NCBI GenBank assembly: GCA_020636215.1
Contig: JACJYG010000009.1
Coordinates: 1-64,000 of the forward strand
Direction: 5' to 3'
Origin: Lewinellaceae bacterium
GTDB lineage: Bacteria; Bacteroidota; Bacteroidia; Chitinophagales; Saprospiraceae
Length of the DNA stretch: 64,000 nt
A model generated the notes under the pieces. The model was given only the letters and a program-made list of their open reading frames with translations, was not told the DNA's origin and did not search any database. The number at the start of each line of letters is the position of its first letter. The first letter of the stretch is position 1. Positions 1-11,400 of this stretch are shown piece after piece. The position numbers and the translations under genes were made by a program.

Positions 1-67
1 ACAGAATTGACACCAGTTCCGATCTGAGCTTTGGATCGCAAGCACTTTCATAATAATAACCAAAATC

Positions 68-628
68 ATGAAGATTAAAATTTGGAATACAGCTATCATT
101 TTCCTGCTAGGCATAATGTTCCTTTCCTGCAACTCAAAACCACGGGTGATAGAGGGGAGATCGGCAGCTGAAGAAGCGGAGGCAATCAGTAATACTGGCG
201 GACAGGATGCCTTGGCCTCTACAAATTCGGTTGCGGATGAACACAAAGTTATTGGCGAAGGATCATCAATGGACGAGGCGCACACTGGAATCCAGGAACA
301 GGAAGGCTTGCCTGGCCCTGCAGCCGGTCAGATCGAACCTGCACCTGGGGCAGTTAAAATTTCCCAACTTTACGCCAATAAGGAAAAATACAGTAATAAA
401 GTTGTGAAAGTGACCGGCAAGTGTGTGAAAGTCAACCCCAGTATCATGAACCGGAACTGGGCCCATATTCAGGACGGGTCAGGCGAGAACATAGACCTGA
501 CGGTAACGACGATGGAGGATATTCCTCTTGGTGCAGTAGTTACTTTGGAAGGAACGATTGCCCTGGATAAGGATTTCGGGGCTGGCTACCGGTATGATGT
601 CATTATGGAAGGAGCTGTTTTGCGCTAG
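68..628 (+). CDS. Lipoprotein with C-terminal OB-fold-like domain
   Basis: A 186-residue protein that starts with a lipoprotein signal: basic MKIK, a hydrophobic stretch, then a lipobox ending LSC-N, so Cys21 is the likely lipidated residue. A low-complexity Glu/Ala/Gly-rich linker (about 30-95) follows. A compact domain (about 96-186) contains VVKVTGKCVKVN, WAHIQDGSG and VTLEGTI segments, the alternating strand pattern of small OB-fold domains found in exported proteins. It probably sits on the periplasmic face of a membrane. It lies 33 nt upstream of the cytochrome c biogenesis gene on the same strand, so co-transcription and a role near c-type cytochromes or redox stress are plausible, but this is inference from position. 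Exact family not recognised. Confidence 0.8.
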   Translation: MKIKIWNTAIIFLLGIMFLSCNSKPRVIEGRSAAEEAEAISNTGGQDALASTNSVADEHKVIGEGSSMDEAHTGIQEQEGLPGPAAGQIEPAPGAVKISQLYANKEKYSNKVVKVTGKCVKVNPSIMNRNWAHIQDGSGENIDLTVTTMEDIPLGAVVTLEGTIALDKDFGAGYRYDVIMEGAVLR

Positions 629-661
629 CCATTTTCTCATCAAAGGAACAATTGACTAAAG

Positions 662-3600
662 ATGAACACCTTGAAAAAAATTCTGGATAAGCTATTCTCG
701 ACTTCAGCGGCCGGCTTATATATGGCCTTATTCGCAATAGCCATTGGCGCCGCGACCTTTGTAGAAAATGACTTTGGTACGAGTTCCGCACAGAAACTCA
801 TCTTCAGGTCCCGATGGATGGAAGTGCTGATGGTATTATTTGCCATTTCCATTTTGGTCAACATATTTCGGTTTCGGTTAATCCAGCAAAAGAAATGGGC
901 AATATTTGCATTCCATGCCGCTATTCTCCTGATTTTATTGGGGGCTGCCGTGACGCGCTATACTGGTTTTGAAGGGATGGTCCATATTCGGGAAGGCAGT
1001 ATTTCTGATTCCTATCTGACTGGGGAAACCTACCTCGTGTTTGAAGCAGAACAGGGTGGGAAAATCTATACTTTTGATGAGCCGGTGCTTTTCGCCACGC
1101 TGGGGAATAATGCTATGAAGCGGTCTTTCCTTCTAGGCGAACGGGAAGTATCGGTTGAAGTGTTGGATTTTGTACCTAATCCGGCAGAGGTCATGGTGGA
1201 AGATGAAAATGGCGCAGCAGTAATACAGCTGGTGATAGCCGGGGCCAACGGGCGGGAAGAATATCACCTTGGGCAAGGCAGCAAAAATAAGGTTCACGGG
1301 ACTTTATTTAATTTTTCGGATGAAGAGGAACCGCAGGCTTTCAATATAAAATATGAAAATGGTAGTTTGTACCTTAAAGGGGCCCAGGCATTCACCGTAA
1401 TGCAAATGGCAACCCAACAACGCGACACCTTTTCCCCGGGGCAGTATTATCCTCTTATGCTTAGAAGCCTGTATACAATTGGTCAGGAAAGTTTTGTCTT
1501 TGCCAATTTTTCACCCAATGCCAGGGTAGAGTTGACTTCTACCAGCCCGAAAATGTCGAGTACGAGTATGGGGGGCGTGAAAATCAGAGTGAGCCAGGGG
1601 GATGAAATAGCAGAAGACTACATCTTTGGATCGAAGGGTGTGGAAGGCCGGCCTGGCCTTTTTGTCCTGGGGGATATGCAAATGGCCATTTCTTATGGCG
1701 CCAAAAGGGCGAAGCTTCCCTTCGCCCTGAAGTTGAGAGATTTCATCATGGAAAAATACCCGGGTACGAATAGCGCTTCCTCCTATGCCAGCGAGGTTAC
1801 TTTAATGGACTCTCGCAATCACGTCAATAAAGACTACAGGATCTATATGAACAATATTCTAAACTACAAAGGGTACCGCTTTTTCCAATCTTCTTTTGAC
1901 AAGGACGAATTGGGCACCTATTTGAGCGTCAACCACGATTGGTGGGGCACCTGGATATCCTATCTGGGATACATTATCCTGACACTTGGTATGGCCCTAA
2001 CCTTTTTTAGTAAAAAAAGCCGCTTTCAGCAGTTGGCCAAGAGCCTGCAGAAAATGCGGCAGGCCGAAAGTGCGCTGGGTGCGGTAGCTATCGGATTTTT
2101 CCTCATATGCTCCCTTCCGGCCTTTGGTGACACCCAGGCTCAGCCCACTACTCATACGGTAGATATCGGACACGCCCAAAAATTTGGTTACCTGATCATG
2201 CAGGACCATCGGGGGCGGATGAAACCCATAAACACCTATGCCAGCGAAATCCTTCGAAAACTAACCAGAAAAGAATCCCTCAACGGCCTGTCTGCAGAAC
2301 AGGTCATATTGGGCATGGCGATACAGCCAAAGGATTGGTACGGCACGCCGCTCATCAAAATGGGAAAGCACGAAAAAACAAAGGCCCTGATTCCAATTGA
2401 GGGCGATTTGGCTTCTTATGATGATTTTTTTGATGAAAATGGGGCGTATAGATTGAAAGAGTACGTAAGAACAGCTTACAACACTCCGGAAAAGGACAGA
2501 GGCGCTTTTGAGAAGGATATCATGAAGCTGGACGAAAAAGTCAACATCTGTAATATGGTGTTTTCGGGCAGTTTTATGAAAATGTTTCCCATCCCTGGTG
2601 ACCCCAACCATCATTGGCAATCTCCCACGGATGTCGGCAACCAAGATCCTTCCAGGAAGGAATCGTTTTTTCACCGAAAATTCTATGCCGCATATATTCC
2701 GGCCGCTCAGTCGGCGCTGCACGATCAGGACTGGAGTATAGCGAACCGCATGATCGATGAATTAGGTCAATTTCAACAACAATATGGCGCTGCTATTTTG
2801 CCATCCGAGGCCAAGGTGAAAGCAGAATTACTGCTGAATAAGCTGGATGTTTTCAGCAAGTTGGGGAAAATTTACGGCTTGTTGGGGCTGTTGTTTTTAG
2901 GCTTGCTTTTCACCTCGGTTTTTAAGCCCAAGCTCAATCTAAAGGTTCCTACCAACATCGCACTGGGGCTTTTCTTCCTGAGTTTTGCCTTCCACGCTTT
3001 CGGCTTGGGTTTAAGGTGGTATGTTTCCGGAAGGGCGCCCTGGAGTAATGGGTACGAGTCCATGATCTATATTGCTTTCACAACGGTATTGGCAGGGGTG
3101 ATCTTTGGAAGAAAGGCGCTGGGCAGTTTGGCCGCTACCTGTATTTTGGCGGCTACTATTCTAATGGTGGCGGGCTTGAGTTGGCTTGATCCCGAAATCA
3201 CGCCTTTGGTTCCCGTTTTAAAATCTTACTGGCTCACCATCCACGTATCCATGGAAGCCGGGAGCTATGGCTTTTTGATGCTGGGGGCACTCATTGGGGT
3301 TCTGAACTTGATCTTTATGATTTTCAAAAATCCCAAGAACGCTCAAAACGTCAATCGCATCATTCGGGAAATGACCCATATCAGTGAAATGACCCTCATT
3401 GGAGGGGTGTTTATGGTCAGTATCGGCACTTATCTGGGCGGCGTTTGGGCCAATGAATCCTGGGGCAGATACTGGGGTTGGGATGCCAAAGAAACCTGGG
3501 CGCTGGTTACTATTTTAGTCTATGCTTTTATCCTTCACATGCGTTTTATTCCCGGCTTGAGAGGCGCGTATGCATTCAATGTAGCTTCTCTGTTCGGATG

Positions 3601-3775
3601 GGCTACGGTCCTGATGACGTACTTTGGGGTCAATTATTACCTATCCGGCTTGCACTCTTATGCGGCGGGCGACCCCGTGCCTGTTCCGCCCTTTGTTTAT
3701 TATGGCGTTACTATTTTAACGGCAATCAGCCTTATGGCCTATTGGCGGAACCGTCAGTTTGAGCGGGCTGGATAG
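662..3775 (+). CDS. ccsBA: Fused cytochrome c biogenesis protein (ResB-CcsA / CcsBA type)
   Basis: System II cytochrome c maturation: exports haem and ligates it to the CXXCH motif of apocytochromes outside the inner membrane. The 1037-residue length fits a ResB+CcsA fusion. The N-terminal ResB-like half has about three membrane segments (within 15-100), a long periplasmic region, another membrane segment near 430-450 and one near 470-490. The C-terminal CcsA half (from about 730) has multiple membrane helices and the haem-handling WWD-type motif WGRYWGWDAKETWAL near residue 932, with candidate haem-ligand histidines in FAFHAFG, LTIHVSMEAG and GLHSY. The middle segment (about 495-720) is soluble and is seen in other Bacteroidota versions. 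Identification is firm. Confidence 0.93.
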   Translation: MNTLKKILDKLFSTSAAGLYMALFAIAIGAATFVENDFGTSSAQKLIFRSRWMEVLMVLFAISILVNIFRFRLIQQKKWAIFAFHAAILLILLGAAVTRYTGFEGMVHIREGSISDSYLTGETYLVFEAEQGGKIYTFDEPVLFATLGNNAMKRSFLLGEREVSVEVLDFVPNPAEVMVEDENGAAVIQLVIAGANGREEYHLGQGSKNKVHGTLFNFSDEEEPQAFNIKYENGSLYLKGAQAFTVMQMATQQRDTFSPGQYYPLMLRSLYTIGQESFVFANFSPNARVELTSTSPKMSSTSMGGVKIRVSQGDEIAEDYIFGSKGVEGRPGLFVLGDMQMAISYGAKRAKLPFALKLRDFIMEKYPGTNSASSYASEVTLMDSRNHVNKDYRIYMNNILNYKGYRFFQSSFDKDELGTYLSVNHDWWGTWISYLGYIILTLGMALTFFSKKSRFQQLAKSLQKMRQAESALGAVAIGFFLICSLPAFGDTQAQPTTHTVDIGHAQKFGYLIMQDHRGRMKPINTYASEILRKLTRKESLNGLSAEQVILGMAIQPKDWYGTPLIKMGKHEKTKALIPIEGDLASYDDFFDENGAYRLKEYVRTAYNTPEKDRGAFEKDIMKLDEKVNICNMVFSGSFMKMFPIPGDPNHHWQSPTDVGNQDPSRKESFFHRKFYAAYIPAAQSALHDQDWSIANRMIDELGQFQQQYGAAILPSEAKVKAELLLNKLDVFSKLGKIYGLLGLLFLGLLFTSVFKPKLNLKVPTNIALGLFFLSFAFHAFGLGLRWYVSGRAPWSNGYESMIYIAFTTVLAGVIFGRKALGSLAATCILAATILMVAGLSWLDPEITPLVPVLKSYWLTIHVSMEAGSYGFLMLGALIGVLNLIFMIFKNPKNAQNVNRIIREMTHISEMTLIGGVFMVSIGTYLGGVWANESWGRYWGWDAKETWALVTILVYAFILHMRFIPGLRGAYAFNVASLFGWATVLMTYFGVNYYLSGLHSYAAGDPVPVPPFVYYGVTILTAISLMAYWRNRQFERAG

Positions 3776-3833
3776 GGGAGAGGCCAGGGTTTTTACGGAC
3801 AGGTATTGCCAAAAGTGGCGCCGGAACAAGCGG

Positions 3834-3923
3834 TTACAGGCGGCCCAATTCTTTTTTTAACAGTAACTCGCCTTCCTTATGTAACTGATATGCTTTATCA
3901 TAAATCTTTTTAATATCCGACAC
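3834..3923 (-). pseudogene. Possible remnant of a small helical protein
   Basis: Minus-strand frame encoding about 29 residues from a GTG (VSDIKKIYDKAYQLHKEGEL..., ending LLKKELGRL and a stop). The composition is a clean amphipathic helix, unlike random intergenic sequence. The frame is closed upstream by an in-frame stop at 3954-3956, and GGAGG abuts the GTG with no spacing, so normal initiation is unlikely. It reads best as the C-terminal remnant of a decayed gene. A functional microprotein is not excluded. Confidence 0.3.
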
Positions 3924-3941
3924 CTCCTTCTTTTTTACAAG

Positions 3942-3963
3942 GCCCTTTTGGCCTCAAAAGGGC
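3942..3963. terminator. Hairpin between convergent genes
   Basis: GCCCTTTTG and CAAAAGGGC form a perfect 9-bp stem with a 4-nt loop. It sits between converging transcripts and could stop either, but there is no adjacent run of T on either side, so a factor-independent terminator is uncertain. Confidence 0.35.
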
Positions 3964-4121
3964 GAAAGGATTTTCTTCTAGGTGAAGAAGCCTAAGAGCA
4001 TAAAACGCCCCAAACTTAAGGGAGCGCTTCTGATTTGACCAAGCAACCTCCAAGGAGGCTAAGTCCGCCCTGTCGTTACGCGAAAGGGCCCCTTAAGCAT
4101 TGAAATAATCAGTAGGCCGGC

Positions 4122-7100
4122 TCAGCAATCCGGGCAACAAACATCCGGCATTGGCGTGAGCGGGGAGGTTCTCAAGATCCGGTGATGGCCCAGGGCATCG
4201 CTTACAGGGCTCGGGATATCGAGGTTCGCTGTTTGCGTTGCGGAAAAACTGGCGTTTTTTAATTTTGCATTAAACTGCTCCTTTTGATCCTGGCCGACCA
4301 GCTGTTCTGCTGCCTGGGCAACGGTGGCCTTGTGAAGCCCGGAGATGTGGCCATAGATATTGGTGATCTGTGGAAGGGTTTCCACGACGAGGACACTCAG
4401 CGGGGAATCCTGGGGCAATCCCAGTAAGGCCAACAACTGCTGTACTTCTTTATTGGTCCACACAGTTGTACCGAACTTTGTAGCGTCTTTGTTTTTTTTG
4501 CTAAAATCCACCAATTTGAAAATATTCACAAAATTGGAGGTATCCAATTCATACGTGAAATGCTTGGAGGTAATCGAACTTAGCACCTCAAGTTCCTGGT
4601 CAGAATATTTTTCAAAGACGTTCACCGACCTTTCAGGCTCTACCTGCACCCGCCAATCCAGTTGCCGGTCATCCAGAAGAATATTTCGGTAGTCCCGGTT
4701 GTCCGCCTGTTTTACCTGAGCGTATAACAAGGCCCAAAGCTGTGTGCGTGGCGGATCGGCGGTAACGTTTTTGCCATTAGATACGGCAACGGCATAAGGA
4801 GCAGTGACCCATAATTTTTTCTCATCCCGGTTAGGCATGCAGGTGAGCGCCGGGGCCGGATGTTGGATTCCTGTGGCCCGTAACCGCCTGCCATAGCGGC
4901 CATGGGCTGTGGTCCAAACCATTTCCTCCGTGACCGGATCCCTGAAATGGCCCAGGCGAAATTCATAGGTGAAAAAGCCGAACATTTCATCCGCATTTGC
5001 GTGCAAGCCCGGGGGCAAAGGCAAAATATAATGGCGGTCGCTGGCCGAGCTTTTCTCCATGGGCTGCATTGCGTTCAGCCCGTCCAGTGTATTTGTTGCG
5101 CCAGGTATAATAACGCGGATCAATTCGGGGTCGATTGCGAGGCCCGGCTCCTCTGGCGCGGCCAGCAATTCCGTATCGTTGTTGCTGATGAGCTGGTCAG
5201 GGGCAATGGCCAGGACACGGGCAAAGTATATATCGTTCGGGTCTTTCACCGGTTCTTCAAATTCAATCCACAGGTGGCGTTTCCGGACTTCCGTGGCGGA
5301 ATACGTTTCGTTCCTGACATAGGGGGATAGCGCAATCCCGGCTGATACGATCTTCGGCACCTGGGCTGGCGGCGTGGTAATGGGCAGGTGTAATTCCAGT
5401 TCCTCAGGAGGATCCTGCTGATTGGCATGGCTTTTTTTGAAACTGGCCTCAATGGTATAGGATAGGTCGATGGTATCCGGAAAACCAGGCTCTTCCTCAC
5501 TTTCCGGCTTTTCTTTTTTGGGCTCCACCGCATCGATAAAGATGAAGCGGGTAGAATTGCGTTGCGGATTATGCAAGGACTCAAAAGAAGCAGTGCGGAT
5601 CATTTCGATATCTCCCACCACGGCATTTGTTGATTCGGCCTGGATTTCCCCGGTGAATTTTTTAGTGCGCTTAATGACAAAACTTCTGGTATTGAGTGCA
5701 TCCCACATCCAGTCGCGGTCTATTTCAAAACTGATGCAGCACAACCAATGGTTGATCAGGTCGCCTTTAGAAGCGAAAGTAATGGAGGAGTTGTCCGGGG
5801 CGAGGGTATGCCTGATTCGGCTGGAACAGCCAAATACAATTCGCTGGCCCTTGGGTGCATTCAGGCTTAGGCCGGTGCTTTCAATCTTCAATTGGCCGGC
5901 CAGTTGTTTTACATTATCCTGCTGGTTTCCGTTGGGTTTACCGAAAAGCAGGGTGGACAGCCTGCCGTCGAAGTTGTTAACCACATCGGGTTGCATAAAA
6001 ATACCCTGGATGACTGGAACGCCGGGCGTTTGGATCAGCAGGCCGGTTTCATCCTCTGAAGCTTTGTAAGCCATCAACTGGAAGGCTTCTCCAAAGCGAT
6101 TGTCCAATTGTTTATTACTTTCATTGATAAAACCGTAGTATTCCTCGTTGTCTGCTTTTTCTTCGCAAACAGCCCTGATGGTTAAGCGGGCCGTTCTTCC
6201 CGTTGGCAACACAAGCTGTGGCAAATTGTCGATGTCATCTGCTAAGTCCAGGTCATTCACTATATCCACTGAACTGCCACTGTGCAATACTTTTACATCC
6301 TTGTATTCAATTGGAATGCTGAGGATAGCTTCGTAATCATCATCGGAATTGATGGCGGGAAATGGCCGATATGTGGTGTACAGGTGAACGTAATCCTCTT
6401 TTCCGGAAACGCTTTCCAGCTTATCGAGCTTCAGAGATTCAATTTCCACGACTATTTCAAGCCGGTCGATGTCAGGGTCGGCAATGCCGAGGCCAACCCG
6501 GTGCTCCGCATTGACGCTGTGGTCCCCCGGATCGACATCAATGCCGAGAGCCGACTGGCTGATCAGGCGCTGGACCGGGTTAGCATACTTTCCTGTATAC
6601 ACGATAGCCGGATAACCGAGCTTCGGGCGTCGTATGTTCAATTCCGTTATCGGATTGGGCACATCACTGTTGACAAATGGATTGTCATCATTCCCGGAAG
6701 GATCCAATTCCAGTATCCTTGGCTGATTGGGAGAAATGTATCGCTTAAAACGGCAGGTGGCGGTGTCCGAAGCTGTTTCATTGACCGGGTTTGCCAATAG
6801 CGGCGGGGCGCCTCCGCTAAGGTCCTGCATTCTTATCCTAAATTCATAATTGTTGCCGTATCGCAACTGGGTGTTGATGGGGCCGGCATTATAGATCTGA
6901 TTCAATTGGTTTTGCGCCGGGCCAGTGACGCCCGTACCAGTATCATTGACCGGATCTTCCGGATCGGCATTAACATCGACATTGGTGGTCTGGTAGATAC
7001 TGGCGGCATCTTCATCCGGCAGGGCCATGCTTTTTCCCACCCAATTAGCGAAATACATCGGCAGCCAATAGTTGAGGTTCTTTCGCCCGTCCAGCTGCAT

Positions 7101-8360
7101 GGGATAAACCTGGTAGGGGAGTTCTCCTTCGAATGATCCGAGCAAAATAGGATTGGCCGGGTTTCCGGGGTTGCGGGATAGGGTCAGCGGCTGCTTGCTG
7201 GCCACCAGGTTGAGCGATTCCCAGGGGTTTTCCGGTTCTGCTGTTTCCCGGACGTCGATGATATATCCAAAAACGCCCAGGGGTGCCTCCAGGCGCCCGC
7301 TCAGTTCTCCCGAGGGGTCACTGAGTAGTTGACGGATGTACCAGATCAGAATTTGCTCGTCATCCCAACCCAGGCGAATACCGACATCTTTGACCGGGTG
7401 AGCGCCGTCGTTCTCCTCCACCAGCAGGCTTCGGTTAGGAGGTTGCTGGCAATGGACGATCTTCGCAAACCCATCATCGTATTCTGCAGTCTCAAGAAAC
7501 AACTTTTCGTAATTGCCGGCCGGAACGGGATCCGGATCGGCCGCCTGTGCTTTGGACAAGACCGGATAAAGCATTGGAGCAAAGACCTGGCGGGCTTCTC
7601 CCGGAATTAATTGGGGTATCCGCGCGGCATATCTTCTGATGAAAGTGGGGTCGGCATCAAATTGGTTTTTAAAATCACTCCCATCGGCAAGGTCGATAAA
7701 GAGCCAGCCGCCATCGGGAAAATGGCTGGCGTTGATGGATAAGCTGGTTTGATAGATCATCCCCGCCTGCCGGGCCAGTAATGGTTGCCGCATCAGATAG
7801 GCCAACACCTTCCCCCAACTGATCTCCTCCGGGCTGCGCTCAAACCCTGCTACCTTTTTGGCGTCTTTTACGGCGCAGTGGTAACTATCGTCTGTAACAG
7901 CATTAGGCGTCCGTGGTGTCGTAAAATTAAATGCCTTACGGTAGCTTTTAGGCAGATACTTTTTTACCGTCAATGCTTCGGGCCGGCCCCCTTCGGGTTG
8001 ATCATTCAGGGGATTATTGACATTCAGGTTGGTATTCAAAACCCCCAGGTTGGTAATGCTGAAATGTTGCGCCAGTGCTTCAAAAATGTCACGGGCATTA
8101 CCCGGAGCTGTGGTAGTGAGTGGCAAGCCTGAAACAGGAGGAAAATTATGTGGAAAAACACCCAGGCCATTAAAAATGTTGGCGGTGAAGGATAGCTGGG
8201 CATCTGCGAAAGCTGCTGCATCCGGTATAGTGGCGTGCTGTTCGATGGCTGGCGCCAGGGGGTTCTGATTTCGCGGCAAAACGACAATATTGATAGCCAG
8301 CTCGTCGCCATTGAAGAATTGTGGAAAGGTAAGGATAGAAAATCGTTGATTTGGGTTCAT
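4122..8360 (-). CDS. Giant protein of unknown function, 1412 aa
   Basis: I do not recognise this family. No signal peptide, no membrane helices and no catalytic motif is evident. The sequence is rich in Pro, Asp and Asn with many short beta-strand-like segments, suggesting a chain of beta-sandwich domains rather than an enzyme. Conspicuous stretches are HGRYGRRLRATGIQHPAP near residue 1160 and a Cys-rich end, DVCCPDC, that could bind metal. An acidic/basic segment (KKEKPESEEEPG) lies near 950. It starts 72 nt after the stop of the 1801-codon gene on the same strand, so the two form a likely transcription unit, and the proteins are probably partners. Structural, virion-like or surface-assembly roles are all guesses. 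Confidence 0.85.
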   Translation of the reverse strand: MNPNQRFSILTFPQFFNGDELAINIVVLPRNQNPLAPAIEQHATIPDAAAFADAQLSFTANIFNGLGVFPHNFPPVSGLPLTTTAPGNARDIFEALAQHFSITNLGVLNTNLNVNNPLNDQPEGGRPEALTVKKYLPKSYRKAFNFTTPRTPNAVTDDSYHCAVKDAKKVAGFERSPEEISWGKVLAYLMRQPLLARQAGMIYQTSLSINASHFPDGGWLFIDLADGSDFKNQFDADPTFIRRYAARIPQLIPGEARQVFAPMLYPVLSKAQAADPDPVPAGNYEKLFLETAEYDDGFAKIVHCQQPPNRSLLVEENDGAHPVKDVGIRLGWDDEQILIWYIRQLLSDPSGELSGRLEAPLGVFGYIIDVRETAEPENPWESLNLVASKQPLTLSRNPGNPANPILLGSFEGELPYQVYPMQLDGRKNLNYWLPMYFANWVGKSMALPDEDAASIYQTTNVDVNADPEDPVNDTGTGVTGPAQNQLNQIYNAGPINTQLRYGNNYEFRIRMQDLSGGAPPLLANPVNETASDTATCRFKRYISPNQPRILELDPSGNDDNPFVNSDVPNPITELNIRRPKLGYPAIVYTGKYANPVQRLISQSALGIDVDPGDHSVNAEHRVGLGIADPDIDRLEIVVEIESLKLDKLESVSGKEDYVHLYTTYRPFPAINSDDDYEAILSIPIEYKDVKVLHSGSSVDIVNDLDLADDIDNLPQLVLPTGRTARLTIRAVCEEKADNEEYYGFINESNKQLDNRFGEAFQLMAYKASEDETGLLIQTPGVPVIQGIFMQPDVVNNFDGRLSTLLFGKPNGNQQDNVKQLAGQLKIESTGLSLNAPKGQRIVFGCSSRIRHTLAPDNSSITFASKGDLINHWLCCISFEIDRDWMWDALNTRSFVIKRTKKFTGEIQAESTNAVVGDIEMIRTASFESLHNPQRNSTRFIFIDAVEPKKEKPESEEEPGFPDTIDLSYTIEASFKKSHANQQDPPEELELHLPITTPPAQVPKIVSAGIALSPYVRNETYSATEVRKRHLWIEFEEPVKDPNDIYFARVLAIAPDQLISNNDTELLAAPEEPGLAIDPELIRVIIPGATNTLDGLNAMQPMEKSSASDRHYILPLPPGLHANADEMFGFFTYEFRLGHFRDPVTEEMVWTTAHGRYGRRLRATGIQHPAPALTCMPNRDEKKLWVTAPYAVAVSNGKNVTADPPRTQLWALLYAQVKQADNRDYRNILLDDRQLDWRVQVEPERSVNVFEKYSDQELEVLSSITSKHFTYELDTSNFVNIFKLVDFSKKNKDATKFGTTVWTNKEVQQLLALLGLPQDSPLSVLVVETLPQITNIYGHISGLHKATVAQAAEQLVGQDQKEQFNAKLKNASFSATQTANLDIPSPVSDALGHHRILRTSPLTPMPDVCCPDC

Positions 8361-8432
8361 GATCTATAGCTGTTTGGATGCATTGTCGGTTACGGAATAC
8401 GGAAAACTGCATACGGATACCGGGCGGCAAGG

Positions 8433-11400
8433 TCACGAGATCTGCCGTTGCTCCTGCCAGGAAGTACTGAAGCTGATATTAATGACCAGGAAGATGCTGA
8501 TGTCCAGGCCGAAAGTAACCTGACAGGCCAGGTCGGTACGGGAGCCTCCGCCGATCGTTTTTTTGGAAACGGTCCCTTTTGCTTCTATCCTGATCGTGAT
8601 GGCTACGATACCGCCAAGGATCTCTGCATGCCCTTCAAAAAGCATAAAGGCGGTAAGTTCGATAATGCCGATTGCCGCAAAAATTTCCACTCCGACCACA
8701 AACAGGACGCTTACATTGCCAGCTACCGGCAAGCCTATAACGATCTGTGCGCCAAAGCCGAACTTCATGCGCAGAGAAGGCCCGATCTTGGTATCGGCGG
8801 CAATGTCGAGGTTGACCTGGCCGATCGCATAGATGGTGGCAGCGGAAATGGATACACACATAACCGACAGGCGGCCGTAGAATCCCAACAAGCCACCGGC
8901 ACTGGGTAGTAGCTCGTTGGCGTCGGTCGTTACCTTGATAGCGGCGTTAAAGTAAGCGCCGATGGTCAGGCCAGCTTCCAGTTTAAAGGGTGTATTCGGG
9001 TCATTGTAAACTGCATCGGGCACTGGAAAGCGCAGTACAGGTATCTCTTTTGTTGCTTCGAATTTATACTCCCAACTCCCAGCTTTATTGCTCATTGCTA
9101 GTTTCAGGCCGCTGGCAACGGCCCCGGCGTAATCTCCACCCTGAAGCTTTTGCAGGATTTCCAGGATCTCAATCACCGGTTTCAGTTCATCCGCGAATTC
9201 AATTTCCGGTTGCGGGTAGGCAGCTTCTGAGCCTTTTTTGGAATCCCAGTTGCCCCGAATGGTGATCAGGCGGTTGATGCCCGCCAGGTCGACAACCAAG
9301 CCGATATTGCCCATCCGGCTTTTCCAGGTATCCGCAATATCAAGAGCGGCAGAACTGATGTTAAAATCGAGGTCTCCTTTGACGTCGCCATTGCCTTTCT
9401 TTGCCTTGTACTCAATGTAAATTCTAAAGTTCCCATCTCCTGTGTCGATCAGTTCGAACTCCTGGTCCGGCAAGTCGAAAGAGGATACTTTTTTCAACAG
9501 TTCAAAACCCTGTTGTTTGGCATTGTTTACAACATCGGCCACATCCATGACCTCCCAGACATCCTTGCCGATGTCCTGGAGTGTTCCTTTTAGGAATTCG
9601 TTGCCATTCTTGATCAGGGAAATGGCATCCCCGAGGTCATTCTCGGCATTGCCTATATTGGGAAATACCGCTTTGGAATTCACGATCCGGAACGCGTCCA
9701 CAAAAAGTGGCGGTGTTTTGCTGTAAAGCTTCTTTTTTCCAAGTTCGAAGGAAGGCGTCAGGAACAAGGCCTTTTGCGTATCGGTGCTTTGGAGGAAGCC
9801 AAAGTTGAGCGTGTCTGCCGCCGGCTGCCGCAATAATTCGGTGGGATTGGCAATTCTGAGCAAGGCATCGGCGATGGGGGTATCGAGTTTCTGAGTGGCT
9901 CCATCCCGGACCAGCTTTCCGGCTCGTACGACGGGTACACTCAGATTGGACGGCGCCGGGCTTACTGCGCCAGAATCGCGTTCGTGTTTTACCATCGACC
10001 AGGCCCCATCTTTAGGGAGCAGGACATTGCCCCGGCCCGCAACGGCGAAAGTGATGTCCGTTCCGTTTGCGCCGAATGAATTATTGAAATCAAAACGGTT
10101 GAGGCGCATTTTCTGGCCGCTGCCGGCTAAGTCTATTTCGCAGTCAATAGGGCCGCCAATGGCGTTCAGTTGTTGAAGGATCAGGCCACGGAGGGCTGCA
10201 CTGGAAAGCGGCAGGCCTTTGGGAGAGATCTGCACATATCCGAGGATCTTTTTGGAGGGCACCAGTTTTCGGTCAACACCTTTGACCTTTTTGACAACAA
10301 AGCCGGAAACCGCATTTTCTATATCCACGTCCGCATTAAAATAAACGGGTTGCAGGGAAAACGCCAGCTCATCATTCAGGTCCGTATTATCGACGAGCAG
10401 CCCGTCCTTATCCACCATTTTGGCGGAAGTCATCTTTGCATTGTAAACCGCAATGTCGCCGGCTTCCTGGATGTCTTTTACAAAATACAGGCCTTTAATG
10501 ATGCCGGGATGGATCTCGTATTTCCCCAGCCCGGGATCGAATGCCGAACCAGGGTCCTGGGCGCTGAAGGTCGGCATTTGATACTTCTTAACCTGTCCGT
10601 TGTCGATCACGTTGATGTAGTAGTTCAGGAAGAACTCTCCGTCGCTTTCAGGCTGCCAACCGGTATCAAAGCGGTATACGTAGCCACTACCCACCCGGAA
10701 TAAAGTGATCGTCCGGACTACTTTTATCGCCCAGGGGTACATAATGCTCTTAACCTGGATGATCTCGTGTGCGCAGCGGCCGACAAAAACGTCGAACCTG
10801 GCCTGGCTGGTTTCCGCGATGGTGGCTTTGGGGTTGAGCCAGTTGCTAAAGGTACTGGCCCCGTAACCACTCAGGTCGATCCGGGTAAGGGGGACACCGC
10901 GCTGGCTGGGAAAGTCGGGTGGCAGGGCAAAGAAATCCTGGTTGAATATTTTAGTAACACTTTTTCCCAGAGTGCTGTCCCCTTTGGCCGTGCCGTCGAG
11001 TTCAAGGACATTGTTAATTTGTACCGTGCTGCCGATGAAACTGTCGCTTTCTTCCGGTAAAAAGGCTTCACCGGCATTGAGTTGCATCTGCAAACCGCCC
11101 TTTAAACCTGCTCCAAATTCCATAGCATTGAGCAGGACTTCTGACCCTCTGCGGGTCAGCGTTTGATTATTTTGCTGGTCGAAATACTGGTATTGGTTTT
11201 GTAAAAATGCCACTGCCTTAATCCCGAACGGCAAGGTGAAAAAGGTAAGCGCTCCGAACGTATCGTCGTTTTCGAAGTTTTCAAGCAGAAAGTTCGTCAG
11301 GGGGATAGGCGCCAGGGCAACGCTATCGGTGCTGGCATTGAGAATATGCATCGGCCCGCCGTCATTCGGATAGTAATTGAAGCCAACAGAAGGGTCGCCA

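Larger units (their letters stand above)
3776..4121. other. Intergenic region between convergent genes, hairpins and a gene remnant
   Basis: This 346-bp stretch separates two converging genes. It holds a short minus-strand reading frame (3834-3923, listed separately), a perfect 9-bp hairpin (3942-3963), and two smaller palindromes (TTCTTC/GAAGAA at 3973-3989 and CCTCC/GGAGG near 4050). I see no complete gene. Confidence 0.6.

Noticed and set aside
3..53. Sixteen-codon open tail at the left edge (ends SFGSQALS and a stop), possibly the end of an upstream gene
   Set aside because: Too short for any family match; other frames are equally open.
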